A stretch of DNA of 27,500 nucleotides from assembly GCA_009746045.1 (NCBI GenBank), contig RPFO01000086.1, positions 1,071,897 through 1,099,396 of the forward strand, read 5' to 3'. How positions within the stretch are numbered: the first letter of the stretch is position 1; each line of letters opens with the position of its first letter. The notes below the pieces were generated by a model. That model made no database searches, was not told the DNA's origin, and saw nothing but the letters and a program-made list of their open reading frames with translations. Origin of the DNA: Mesostigma viride (Eukaryota > Streptophyta > Mesostigmatophyceae > Mesostigmatales > Mesostigmataceae). This document shows positions 1 to 11,300 of the stretch, one piece after another. A program made the position numbers and the translations under genes.

Positions 1-78
1 CTAGAGCCGCATAGCGGGTCCGGACTTTGCAAAAAGTGGCCTCCTGCGCCGCCAAAAATGCCCCGACACCTACAAATG

Positions 79-204
79 GAGTCATTACCGCGTTAAGTTG
101 CGATGGCACCGATGCTTAGGTTGCGGTCGCCGCCCAAACTTCGGCGTCGCAACTTAACACGGTAACGCAACCTTAGAAAACGCAACTGACTGAGGTAATG
201 ACTG
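79..204. repeat. Fold-back inverted repeat, MITE-like
   Basis: The outer sequence AGTCATTAC at the left is mirrored by GTAATGACT at the right end. Inside, GTTAAGTTGCGA is mirrored by TCGCAACTTAAC, and CTTAGGTTGCG has a partial mirror CGCAACCTTAG. The nested complementary blocks allow the segment to fold into a long hairpin. It could be a small non-autonomous transposon. A hypothetical last exon of the neighbouring gene (201-93, minus strand) would lie in the same DNA. Confidence 0.45.
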
Positions 205-231
205 TAAAGGGCAATACCAAAGGTCTGGGCA

Positions 232-343
232 TGCCCCCCCACAACTTCCCCCCCCCCCCCACCACCCCCACCCCCCACCCCCACCCCCTCACCCCCCCAC
301 CCCCCCACCCCCCACCCCACAACCCACCCACCCACCCACCCAC
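232..343. repeat. C-rich low-complexity tract (G-rich on minus strand)
   Basis: Runs of C with interspersed A, turning into a CCCA repeat at 321-343. On the minus strand it is a G-run tract beginning exactly at the proposed 5' splice site of the last large exon. It is able to form G-quadruplexes in the transcript. Confidence 0.8.
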
Positions 344-2385
344 CTGTCAGAGAGCGGCGAGAAAAGCTTCATGCGATCCAACACATCCGCGCGGTTATTC
401 TGGCTGATGACTGCCACCTGGCTGCCCTGCGCGACCAGCGCGCCCCACTCGCGCAGCAGCGCGGGCCTCTCCTTGCGCCGCAGCAGGCTGAGGTGCGTGT
501 CGGACGCCAGGAGTTCCCGCAGGTTTTTCGGCTCCACCACGCCATGGCCCTTGCCCCGGAGACCCTCGAGCGTGTGCTCCCACGCGGCGCGGGCATCCGC
601 CTCCCGCGCCGCCAGCGTGTCCTCCTCCTCTGCTCCGCCCCAACTCCTCTCCGAGCCGCCGTCCCTCTTAGTGCTCCCTCCTTTGTGCCCGCCGTGTTTG
701 CTGCTGGCAACGCTCCCCGCATCACTACCGCCCATCAGGGACGCATTGGACAGCTTCCGGGCGGCCGCGCCCACCCACGCGGCCAAACCCCCCACGACCG
801 TCTCCTCTTGCAGCTTCTCGCCCGCACGCAAAGAGAAGAGCGTCTGGCGCAGCTGTGCCGTCGTGGGCAGACTGGGCCGCTGAGGCGCCTCGTGGCTGCT
901 ACCATGGGCCTTCACTTGACCATGCTCACCACTCACTGCCTCCGCAGAAGCCGCAGCATCCGCTGTGGCCCTATCTCCCATGCCGGCAACACCGGATGCT
1001 GGCCCGGCGGCCGCATCGCTGCCCGTAGTCCCGGGTGCACCTGCCGCTGCCACCTGGCCCCCAGGGCCAGCACGAGACCCCTGGCCCGACCCTGGGCCAC
1101 TCGCATCCACGCCCATCATCCCAAACTGAAGATGCGGCACCGTGACCGATGGGGGGGTCCTCGCTTCCGCCTGCGGGTGTGCAGACTCCAACCCCTGGCC
1201 CTGCCCCTGTGCCAAAGCACCCGCGTTCCCTGGATCCGGGGCACGAATGGAAAGGGCACTCGCAGCGGCTGCTGTGGTGCTGATTGTCAACCCATCCGAC
1301 ACCGACACGCCGCCACTGGCAGACGCTACGGGTGCCACCACGGCCCCCGCTGCCTTCTCCCCGCCTATGCTGGTCCTCGCACGCAGCTGGTCGGCACCAC
1401 CCTTGCCCGTGGCCTGGTCCAGCCCACCCTTGGGTGCCAGCGGCGACGGCGGCCCCTTTGCCAAAGGTGACCCGGGAGGAGTGGCCCCCGCTTTGAGGGG
1501 TCGCTCTCGGCTCCTGGTAGGGCTGGCGCTGCCGCTGCTGCCGCCCGCATCCGCCCCCTCCTTTGTTTGCGACTGGCTGCCCTCGCGGCTGCGCCGGACG
1601 GGGGAGAGCGAGCGCCGCGGGGAACCGACCTTGGACTTTCTCTTGGGGGACTTTGGGGTGGAGGACGTGGCTGGGGAGGGCTGGGCGGCAAGAGCGGCCG
1701 CTTCCTCGGCCGCGGCCTTCACCCTGGCAGCTGCCTGGACGTCCTCGTCGTCCACTCCCTTGAAGAAATGTGCGTTGTACTCGCCCACCTGAAACTGGTC
1801 CCGGACACTGTACGTGATGCGGTGCGCCAGCTCGCTCGCTTTCGGCATCGCCGCGCCCAGCGGCCGCTCGCCCCGCACCTTGCCGCCCGCGGTGAGGGGC
1901 CGCATGGGGCCGGTCGCCTTTGCAACTGGGCCTGTCCCTGCGGCGGCCGCCACCATCTCCCGGATCGCCCCCCGCGCGTCGGCTGCCATCATTTGAAACG
2001 ACGGCATGAGGCGGACGTACGCTGACAGCACCAGGTTCCAGATCTGGCGCTCGCGCCGCGCCACGTACGCCAGCTCAGCCACAGTGGGCTCCTCCGCCAC
2101 CGAGAACTTGTGCTTGGGCGTGCTGGCGCCGCTTCCAGCAGCAGTGCTGTCCCCAGGGACGCCACTCTGCCGGAAGGCCACGGCAGGGGAGCCTGGCGTT
2201 GTGGGGAGTGGCGTGGGCGCGTCGGAGTCCGCGCCGTCGAGCTCGCCCAGCGCGATGCGGCGCGCGTTCTCGTGCTCCTGCTGCAGCACGAGCATGAACA
2301 TGCTCTGCGGGCCCATGCTGCGATTGTGGCGCAACAGCTCGCCGGAGGCCGCCGCGTTCTTGCTGTTGGTGGTGCCGGCGCGGAC
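344..2385 (-). CDS. Exon 7 (last well-supported exon) of the Sfi1-like gene
   Basis: Open for about 680 codons. The acceptor at 2386-2388 (CCTCCCCAG) enters at phase 0, reading VRAGTTNSKNAAASG. The N-terminal part is a helical segment (ELAYVARRERQIWNLVLSAY). A long Ser/Pro/Ala/Gly-rich region follows, with a basic SP-rich patch near 1.58-1.67 kb (SPKRKSKVGSPRRSLSPVRR), then a charged helical tail ending VLDRMKLFSPLSD. I end the exon at 344 because GACAG|GTGGGT there is a reasonable donor and the frame beyond is only Gly/Trp/Val encoded by a G-rich repeat, with a stop at 289-291. Two alternatives remain: termination at 289, or splicing to a short terminal exon 201-93 that would be in phase and adds 36 residues but lies inside an inverted repeat. 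No catalytic domain is recognised. Confidence 0.6.
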
Positions 2386-5300
2386 CTGGGGAGGTTACGG
2401 TGATCATAGCAGTCATCATCATCACAATGAATCAAGTATCATTATCATAATTATAATAGTAATAATCGTTTTTCTCTGAATATAGTTTAACTAACGCATG
2501 TGGGAAAAATAGGGCCGCTATGCCTTGGCCTGCATGTGGAAGGCTGTCTGCGACATGGGCTGACTAATGCGATCTGTACAAAGGGCTTCCTGTTCGCCCG
2601 AATTTTCCTTGGATGACCCGGTTGTTTAAAAGGGTCGGTGGCTATTAATTAGTGGTCCGAGAAAATTTATTGTAGGTTCTATACGACTTGCTTGCAAAGA
2701 TTCCTATTTGGTTGCACCGGCTGAGATGAGCTAGGGACCTGTAGGGTCGGCTGGTTGCTTAGCGAATCATTTACTGATTTGGTTTTTTTAGTTAGTCGTG
2801 ATTAATTACTGTACAGTGGACTCGGACCGGCCCAAGGGGTCGATGGGCGGGATTTATGTTTGTCAGTCTTGAGAACCTTGAAAGACTACCTGTACGGTTA
2901 ACGCACTAGCCTGAGGGTGCGTTGCCACTTATTTGTAGTGGCTTTTTTAGCACTGTTCGGGCCGGGGCGTAACGCATGCCGGTGTTAGTTAAATAAGGAT
3001 GATGTAGCTTGTGTGTCGGCGGACCATGCCTTAAGCAAGCTAGGCAGGCAATGATCCGCAATTGCTTCTTTTCCCTCCCTCCCACCCTGGAGGCTTCTTG
3101 CTTCCGCGTGCGGATTGAGCAACCTTAAAGCCACTGTTAACAGCTGCATTCGTGGCAGGGCTCCACTTATTGTATTCAATCAAATGCTGGTCTTCTTGGG
3201 AGCTTATTGATCTTAATGAAAATAGTAATGAATTATTTGTGTATTTGTTTGGGAAGAGGGGGGGGTGTTCTTGGGGGGCGGGGGGGGGGGCATGCAGACA
3301 GGGAGTGTGAATTTTCTGTGGCAACAGGTGCGGCGGGAAGAGGCACATCCACGATGAGTTGCTCAGTATGGGTTAGCTCTTGCTCAGGATGGGTCCGAAG
3401 CACAGACCACATGCGCCACAATCAATGCTCCACAAGCAGTGGCTCCCGCGCCAGGAATTCCACAAGGACAGCCCAAGAATACCACCGCATGATACACGCA
3501 CATGTGAGTGGAAGCCAAGCTTGGGCGGGCAACAAGGGTGGCCCAACTTGCACAACAAGCTAGCGAGCAAGAGAGCCACCCGCCCGCCAGCTCATTTCCC
3601 GCACCTGCTCGCCCCCCCTCCCATTCATCGGCCCCCCTGCCCCCCCCGAGCCCCACTAACCGAGGAGCGCTGCGACCTCCACTTGGCGACAAACGAGCTG
3701 ATGATGCGCCCCGCCTCCTCCACGCTCATCTGCTTGCTGCCCCCCACGAGCGCGCGCAGCTGGCTCATGTCCGCCTCGTCTGAGCGGCGCGCGCCCACGT
3801 GCGCGTGGCCCGAGGCGCCCATGTGGCCCCGCTCGGCGTCCTCCTCCTCCTTGTGCGCCAGCAGGAGCGGGTTCTCCCGCAGGCTCTCCTCGATGCCCAT
3901 CGTCACGCTCATCGGCTCCAGCGTGAACCCCTCCACGGTGCGGCCCAGCGTGCGCGCGAGGTACCGCACCTGGCCGCGCAGGACACCGTCATGAACCGTG
4001 AGAGAATGAGAAAATAAACAGAGACCAGAAAAAGGAGAAGAAGAACAGTTATGGCATGCTGTACACAGGTCGCGCGCCTGGCGGAGTGGATAGAAGCAGA
4101 AACGAAGGTCATATGCATAGTACAAGTGAACAAGAATGGTGATATTTAGCGGTAGCGCACCTGGCCGTGAGGATGTAGTCGTGAATAGCGGAAGAATGAG
4201 AGAATAAGCAGAGAGTGTAAACCGGTAGCACACCTGGCACTGCACTTGAGAACGTGAGAGAAGAGGAGGGAAGATAGTGAGAATCGCGCCATGCACGGAA
4301 GCGCACCGGGGAGTAGGAAAGAAAAGAAAACAAGAAGAAATATACAGTGGGCATGATCGCACCAGGCGGAGCAATCACAAGAAGAAAGAGGGAAAGAAGA
4401 AGGGAATGTAAGAATACAACGGCTAAATACCGGATGTTTGAGGATACACAGAAGCAAGCCGTGCACAAGAGTGCTTTTGGACAAATGGAGACAAGCATAC
4501 AAATATCACCCTTCTATACATGCAAATAAAAGATGCCGAGGGAAGATGAGTCAAAAAAACAGGCACACGTTCTGATCAGGGGTATGACCTATGCATTTAC
4601 GCCAGTTGCCAGGCACAGGCATGGGTGACCGGCAGTAATTGGCCAGCCAAAATCACAGCGCCAAGGACAGCTGCTGGCACACGAGACAAGTTGGCGAGAT
4701 TAGCCAAGAAGGCAAAATTTGTTGGCATTCTCGAAAAGTGGCGCAGGGGTGGCATGGCACCTGCCAACACAGGTGCAGCAACCCCTTGGATGTTGACCTC
4801 AAGGGTGTCATGCCATGCCCTGCATGAATCGAGGTAAGACTCTGATCGAAAGAAGGCATCCCACTGGAGGTAACTAAGATCCCATGGGGTATGCGAGAGG
4901 GGAACGCCGGGCGCAAAGCGCGCGCATGCTTCTTACAGTCCTGCCGACCGCCCCCACATGCACATGGGACGACCGAGATGAATTGCTGCTGGGCCCCCCA
5001 CCCCCCCACACACCCCCAGCCCCCCACCCAACCCCCCAATTGCCCCCCACCCAACCCCCCAATTCCCCCCCACCCAACACCATCCACCCACCCACCCACC
5101 CACCCACCCACCCACCCACCCACCCACCCACCCACCCACCCACCCACCCACCCACCCACCCACCCACCCACCCACCCACCCACCCACCCACCCACCCACC
5201 CACCCACCCACCCACCCACCCACCCACCCACCCACCCACCCACCCACCCACCCACCGCTACCCTTCCAGCACCCACACTGGCGCACGAAACCAGCACGAA

Positions 5301-8300
5301 AGCACGGCGAGGCACCACTTCCCGTCGTCGTCCATCCGCGCCACCTCACCTCTCGCATGATGATCAGCCCGTCATCGCGCCGCATGCGCCAATTATACAG
5401 CAGGCTTGCATAGCGCACGTCGTTGTCCACGATGGCCCAGAACCGGCCCGCGAACCGCTCGTCGAGGCTGGGCGGACCCGGCCCATCCCCACCCATGATT
5501 CCCCACGCCTTGAGCTTTGCCTCTTTGTCCGCACTGTCCACGAACAAGTCCACGTCTTCGTTCTCCTCTAAGATGTGCCCGTGGCCAATCCCGTTGCAAC
5601 CCACCATCGAGAGCAGCTTGTTGTATACTAGCAGCCGCGCATCGACCGCCCGCTGCAACTTGGCCTTCGCCAGGGCGACCTCGGCCGCCTGCTCAGCCGC
5701 CTCGTCCCCTTTCAAGACCGCGTCGCGCCGGTGCAGCTCCAGCTCGCCCGGCCAGCTGGCGCCACGCGTGAGCTCCGCGAGGTGGCGCCGTCCCTCATGC
5801 TGCCCGAGCAGCGCGACCACCTTGCGCCATAAATAGACATCGGGGATGCCACCCTCCTGCCACGCGAGCAGTAATGAGCGGCGGCTTTCCCACGCCGTGT
5901 AAACCGCGAACGAGTCGAGGGCGACCTTGTTGGGGGGCATCACAGGGGCGGTCCCGTTGGCGGCATTGGCGCGCGCCAGCATCACGTCCAACCGGGGGCC
6001 CACCACAGCGGAGTGGGGCTCGCCGCACGTGGGCGACGCGTGCTCGTGGTGGTGCCGCAGGCAGTTGTACACAGTCGGCTCGAGCACGGTCGGCTCCTCC
6101 ACCACCATCACTTCGTCGTAGCTGCGCGGGTGGGACACAGTGGAGCCACTGTACGTGGTGGGCGCCACAAACGTGACAGATTTACGCTGGTGGCCGGAAA
6201 AGCAGGAGGGGGCGGGGCGAGGGGGCGGGAGGGGGTGGGGTGGGGGGGTTAAAATGGAGGACATTGGGAAGGGAGAGGGGCAGATGTAGGGAAGGTATAG
6301 GACAACAGATTAAGAAAAGTACGAGTGGGTATGCTCCCTAACCCTAAACCCTAAAACAGCATGCTCCATAACTTCTTGTCAGGTAATGTGGCATAGCGAC
6401 ATGATTGTACTGGATGAAAGAAGCCTGTAACGTGCTTCCAGCCATGGCAATCATGAGACCATGATGGAGCTTTCAGAAGGGAGCAACCACACAAGCCGAG
6501 TTCCAAACGTACAGTCCGACAGTTTATTGCACGGGCTCCCAATCCTCCCAAGTATTAAACAATCCTGAGCAATTTGTGAAAACTACTGCTAATGTGGGTG
6601 ACCCACGTGGATGGCGTGGCTCCCGTTAAACCAAATGGTTCTGCCTTTCACACACCCTTAATTGATGCCATGACGTCCCCTACTTACGAGGCAATTCACC
6701 CCTTGCCTGCGCAGCAACTCATCCCCTAGCTGCGCAGCAACTCATCCCCTACCTGCGCGGCAACTCGACCCCCTACCTGCGCGGCAACTCGTCCCCCTAC
6801 CTACGCCGAAGCCCCCCCTGTGGCCCTGCGCGACAAGCCACCCCTTGAAGTACCTGCGCGAAAAGTAACCCCCTCGTTACGTGTGCGAGCTTTGCATTAT
6901 TGGGGCGCCAGAACCGGCTCAAGACGTGAATGACATGTAACTGCGCTGCCAGCCAGCCCCTTCAAACTACCACCCCCCTTATATCTGCACGAAAAGTCAC
7001 CCCCTTATACCTGTGCCGGAAGGCACCCCCTTATGCCTGCGTGTGCTCGGTGACTCATGTGCCTTCCTTACCTGCGCGTGCGCGAGCTTCCACGCGTCCA
7101 TCGCGACCGACAGCAGCCGCAGGGGCGCGACAAGGCAGTGCACGGCGAGGTAGCGGTGCCAGCGCACGCGCGCGACCGCGCGGCTTGCCCACCGCTTCCA
7201 GCATCGCAGGAACCAGCGGTGCGTGTCCCTGGCGTGCCCCTGGAGCCCCATCAGTGCCGCCTGGAGCGCGTAGCTGTTCTCCAGCAGCTGCAGCGTGGCG
7301 GCACCTGCGACCAGCTTCTGGTACTTGGCGTGCTGGCGCAGCCGCTTGAGCGCGTCGGTGCAGAGCCGCTTCCCATGCTGCACAGCCACATGCGCGCACA
7401 GCACGCGCCGGTTGTGGTTCCGGACGGTGAGCGCCGCCCAGCGGGTGAGCACGATGGCCATCATGCGACGCTCCATGCGGCACAGCTCCCGGAAGATGAG
7501 CAGGCGGCGGATGACGAACGTCTGCAGGGTGCGCGTCCTGTGGCCGATCGCTGTATCTTCGAGCGCGTGCTCGGCACGGACGATGCGCACGGCGGACCGC
7601 CAGAGGTTGAATGCGCGGCCCATCCACGCAATGCCTTGGAGGACGTAGGACTGCCGCTCGTAGAGCCGCCGCCGGACGTGGCCCCAGAACCAGGCGTCGA
7701 AGCAGGGGAGGTCCTGCGGGAAGGAGGGCAGCGTGAGTGCATCGCGGCTGCCGATTTTGACGAGCGCGAAGCGGTGCCAGAAGCGGAGCGCCTTGGAGAC
7801 GGTGCGGAGGAAGAACTTGCGGGAGAAGGCGCGGACACGGGCGGCGCCGGCCGCGCGGCGGTCGAGCCGGAACGCCCGGTAGGCGCGCCAGATGCGGAAG
7901 CACATGAGGCGGTAGCGGAAGGGTATCTGCCGTGCGATGATGACCTGGCGGTTGCGGTGATGATGGGTTAAATGCAAGGGGGGGGAGGGGAGTCAGATGG
8001 AGAGATGAGGAAAGTCCACATGGTGGGGTTTGGCCAGTTTAAAGTAGATCTAAGTGGCTTGGCTAGTTAAAGTAGATCATTATCGTTAACAGGAGGTGGA
8101 AAGGTTCCACGTGCTGTACCAGTTAAGATTACCTTTGTGTTGATGGTGGGGCTGATGGTGGGGGACAACCATGCATGACAATGATGGGTGATGACGATAG
8201 GCGAGAATAAACAGTAGCATGCAGGCAAGCATGTGGGAGGCAAACAAACCGGTGGGCAGCAGCCAGCATTAGCATTAGCACAGCATGCTGCAAGTTAATA

Positions 8301-11300
8301 GGGCAGCGGGTACAGTGGTGGCCACGGTCCAACAGGAGGCAAGGGAGGTAAAAAAAATGCGCATTTGATCGGTCACCCATCCCACTCGTCCTCACGTGCC
8401 GCGCACGTGTGTATCTGCTCTCAGAACAAACGCCCCACCCTCTGATGGGAGAACCGTACCTTTAACCTGCAAGTACCTCCTACCTGCAACTGCGTACTGT
8501 GCAAGTCCCCCTACCCGCCCCCCTACCTACATGTACATTCTCCATCCCGCCTGCGAGCGCATTCCGCCACCCTACCTGCAGGTACATGGTGATCGATGGT
8601 GACCGTCCCGTGGGCTCCAGCTCTCCATCCCCTAACCCCATTTGCTGCTGCTGTCGCTGCTCCAGCGGTGTCAACGCGCCACCGCCTCCCTCCACGTCCG
8701 AGTGCACGCTGCCCACGCTGCCTACGCTGTCCACACTGCGGTTGGTGAGTGTGCCTTTTGCCTCCATGCCGGTCCCCAGGGTCCCTGTGCCCCCCAGGGA
8801 CGTGCCCCGCGACCCTGGCCGCGACAGGGTCCCCCCCGACAGGCTCCCCATCACGCCACCTGTCATTGGCAGCGCCCCCGAGGGCGTCCGGGGGGGCACC
8901 CCTGTGCGTGACGGCGGCCGGTGCCCCGCGGTGCTGAGCGCAAGCACATCCTTTTGCCCCGCGGCGATCGTGCACACGCGCCACATCTCGATGGCCGGCA
9001 TGCTGCCCGAGGACGCAAGCGAGCGGTTGATCCCGCGCACGACCGCGCCGTACAGCTCGTCCAGCGCGACCTTGTACTCGCGCCAGGCACGGAACGTGGC
9101 CCGCAGGAGGGTGACGTCAGCGAGCCGTATCGAGCGGACCAGCATGCGCCACGCGTACATGATGGGCCCCGTCGCGCGGCACTTGCACACGCGGCGCAGG
9201 CGGCGGTAGCGGCGCAGGCGGCGGCGCAGCTGGTACGCGCGCCACGCGCGCGATATCGTGGTCACCGCCCACACGCGGCGGCCCTCCCGCCGGTAGCACG
9301 ACATGTAGTGCTCGATCTCGCGGTCCGTGCTGTCGCCGTCACGCGCCGGCTGAGGGGGCACATACACCACAGGGTCCCTACCGCCCCGGCTCATCAAGCT
9401 GGGAATCGCCATGCTTCCGTTGAGACTGACACCTGTCACGCTCCCACGCAACGTGCCCGCGTCCTTGCTGGCACTTCTGCTGGTCCCTGCTAGGGAGGGA
9501 GTCCGTAAGGGGCTACCTAGGGCAGGCGCCGTCACCGCCGGTTGCGCCTTCGGGGTCGATTTTGCACTGGCCCCTGTCACCCCGCCAGCGCTGCTGGAGC
9601 TTTCGCCGAGGACGTCATTATCGTCATCACCATCGTCATTGCCGTCATCATCCTCATCTATCCTATCCTTCTTAAACTCGCTCCCTTCCAAAAAAAGGTC
9701 CCCATTCAGCACAGGCTTCACCGCCGCGGCCCCCACCGCCACCGCAGGCGTGGCACCGTCCTTGGCCTTCCCTCTCACCTCGGGGCCGTCACTTGTCGCC
9801 AACGTGGGCAGCTTGAGGGCAGGGATCACCACCCCCTTGGCCTTGGGCTTCACCTCTGCCGACTCCGTCCCAGCCACACCGACACCAGGAGAGCCAGCAA
9901 TGCTGGGAGAGCCAGCGGCCTTGGCCGGCACAGCCGTGTCCCCAATGCGAATGCTGGTAGGCGGGCGCCACACGGTGGGGGCCGGGGCCACCGCCTCCCC
10001 CGATGGCTGGCGGGAACTCGCAGGCCCCTGCTGGCTGTGCTCCCCCCGCAGCAGGGTGTCCGCAAGCATGCTGGTGACCAGGGAGCCCACGCGGCCTGCC
10101 CCAGGGACCTGCCTGGTTCCCGCGTTGGGGGGCACCCTGTCCCCCACATCTCCCTGGGGGGCCCCAGCGCCAGAGACCGACGAGAACAGCGAGGGGGGCC
10201 CCGCGCGCGACTCCGCCGTACCCTGGGAGGGCACCGCCTGTGGTGCCAGCGCCAGCTGCAAGCTTGTCGGGGTGTGTGGCTGCTGCTGCGTCTGCGTGGA
10301 TGAATGCGGCTGCATCTGCAAACGCGTGGGCGAATGGGGTGGTGTAGCGAGCAGCGTTGTCGGCGACTGGGGCTGGGGCTGCAGCCTCAATGGTGACGTG
10401 GGGACTGACTGCGACCTTGTGGGCGATGACGGCTGCGGGGGCAACACGTTGATGGGTGCCTGCGGCGGCAGCGAGAGTGGCTGCCGGGACCCATCACGGC
10501 TCTCACTAGGTCGCGCACCATACGCCATGCCCTGCGCGGCCCAGTCCACGCCATTTCCATCCACCCCCGCACGTGGATAGCCACCAGAAGAGAAAAGGTC
10601 CCCGTTGACTGCCGCGCCGGCGGCCATGCCCGCGGTGGGCCACCGGTACCGCATCGCCACGCTGCCGTCCATTGGCCACCCCACGCCGCCAGGGTGCCCG
10701 GGCGCCAGCGGAGGGACATGGGTGGCCGGGGTGGCGGGCCGGGCATCGCTTTGGCCCGGGGTTAACCCCTTTATGCTGCCATCACTAGTGCCACCCAGAT
10801 TGGTCACAAACTCATTCCCAGGGACCACTTCACGGTGCCCGCCTGCCAGGTCTATTGCGCCCTGGACGGCCACGCCCGCGCGCCGCGCCACCTCGGTGTC
10901 GGCCACCATGGCCACGGATGCCAGCACGCGGGCCTTCTGCATCTCGAGGGCGGCACGTGTGGCGGCCGATGTGCCCGGGGCGGCCACATTGGCGAGGCCC
11001 AGCTTGAGAGGGCGGCTGCCAGGCGGGCCCTCCCCGTTCTTGACAAGACCGATCCAGCTGGATTCGGACGACCATGCCCTCAGGCCGCCTGCAGAGGCAT
11101 CTTCTTCTTTCTGCGGGTGGCAGCATTACAGTGACATCAGGCAAAATTAGAGCAGTGTAGGTGCGCTATTTTCCTTTTTTGTCTGGCAGGTGCAGCGGGT
11201 GGCAAGGGTGAGCCAACCAAGTCATATAAGATAGACTGGTGGGGAGATCCGGTGATCGTACAGGTTGGTGGCCACCACACGCATGCATAGGCATAATCAG

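Noticed and set aside
493-1792. Plus-strand frames of 216-325 codons
   Set aside because: Antisense shadows of the GC-rich exon 7; they lack splice or domain support.
4653-5571. Gly-Gly-Trp-Val and Thr-His-Pro-Pro repeat proteins
   Set aside because: Translation of a CCCA microsatellite; on the minus strand a good donor at 5349 ends the exon before it.
6336-6357. Telomerase RNA template
   Set aside because: The tract resembles a template but no flanking conserved structure can be seen, and an interstitial telomere scar is simpler.
7057-7971. Plus-strand frame of 304 codons
   Set aside because: Antisense shadow of exon 4, whose minus-strand frame has consistent splice sites and a repeat pattern.
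9411-10580. Plus-strand frame of 389 codons
   Set aside because: Antisense of the Ser/Pro-rich exon 3; composition follows from GC-rich low complexity.
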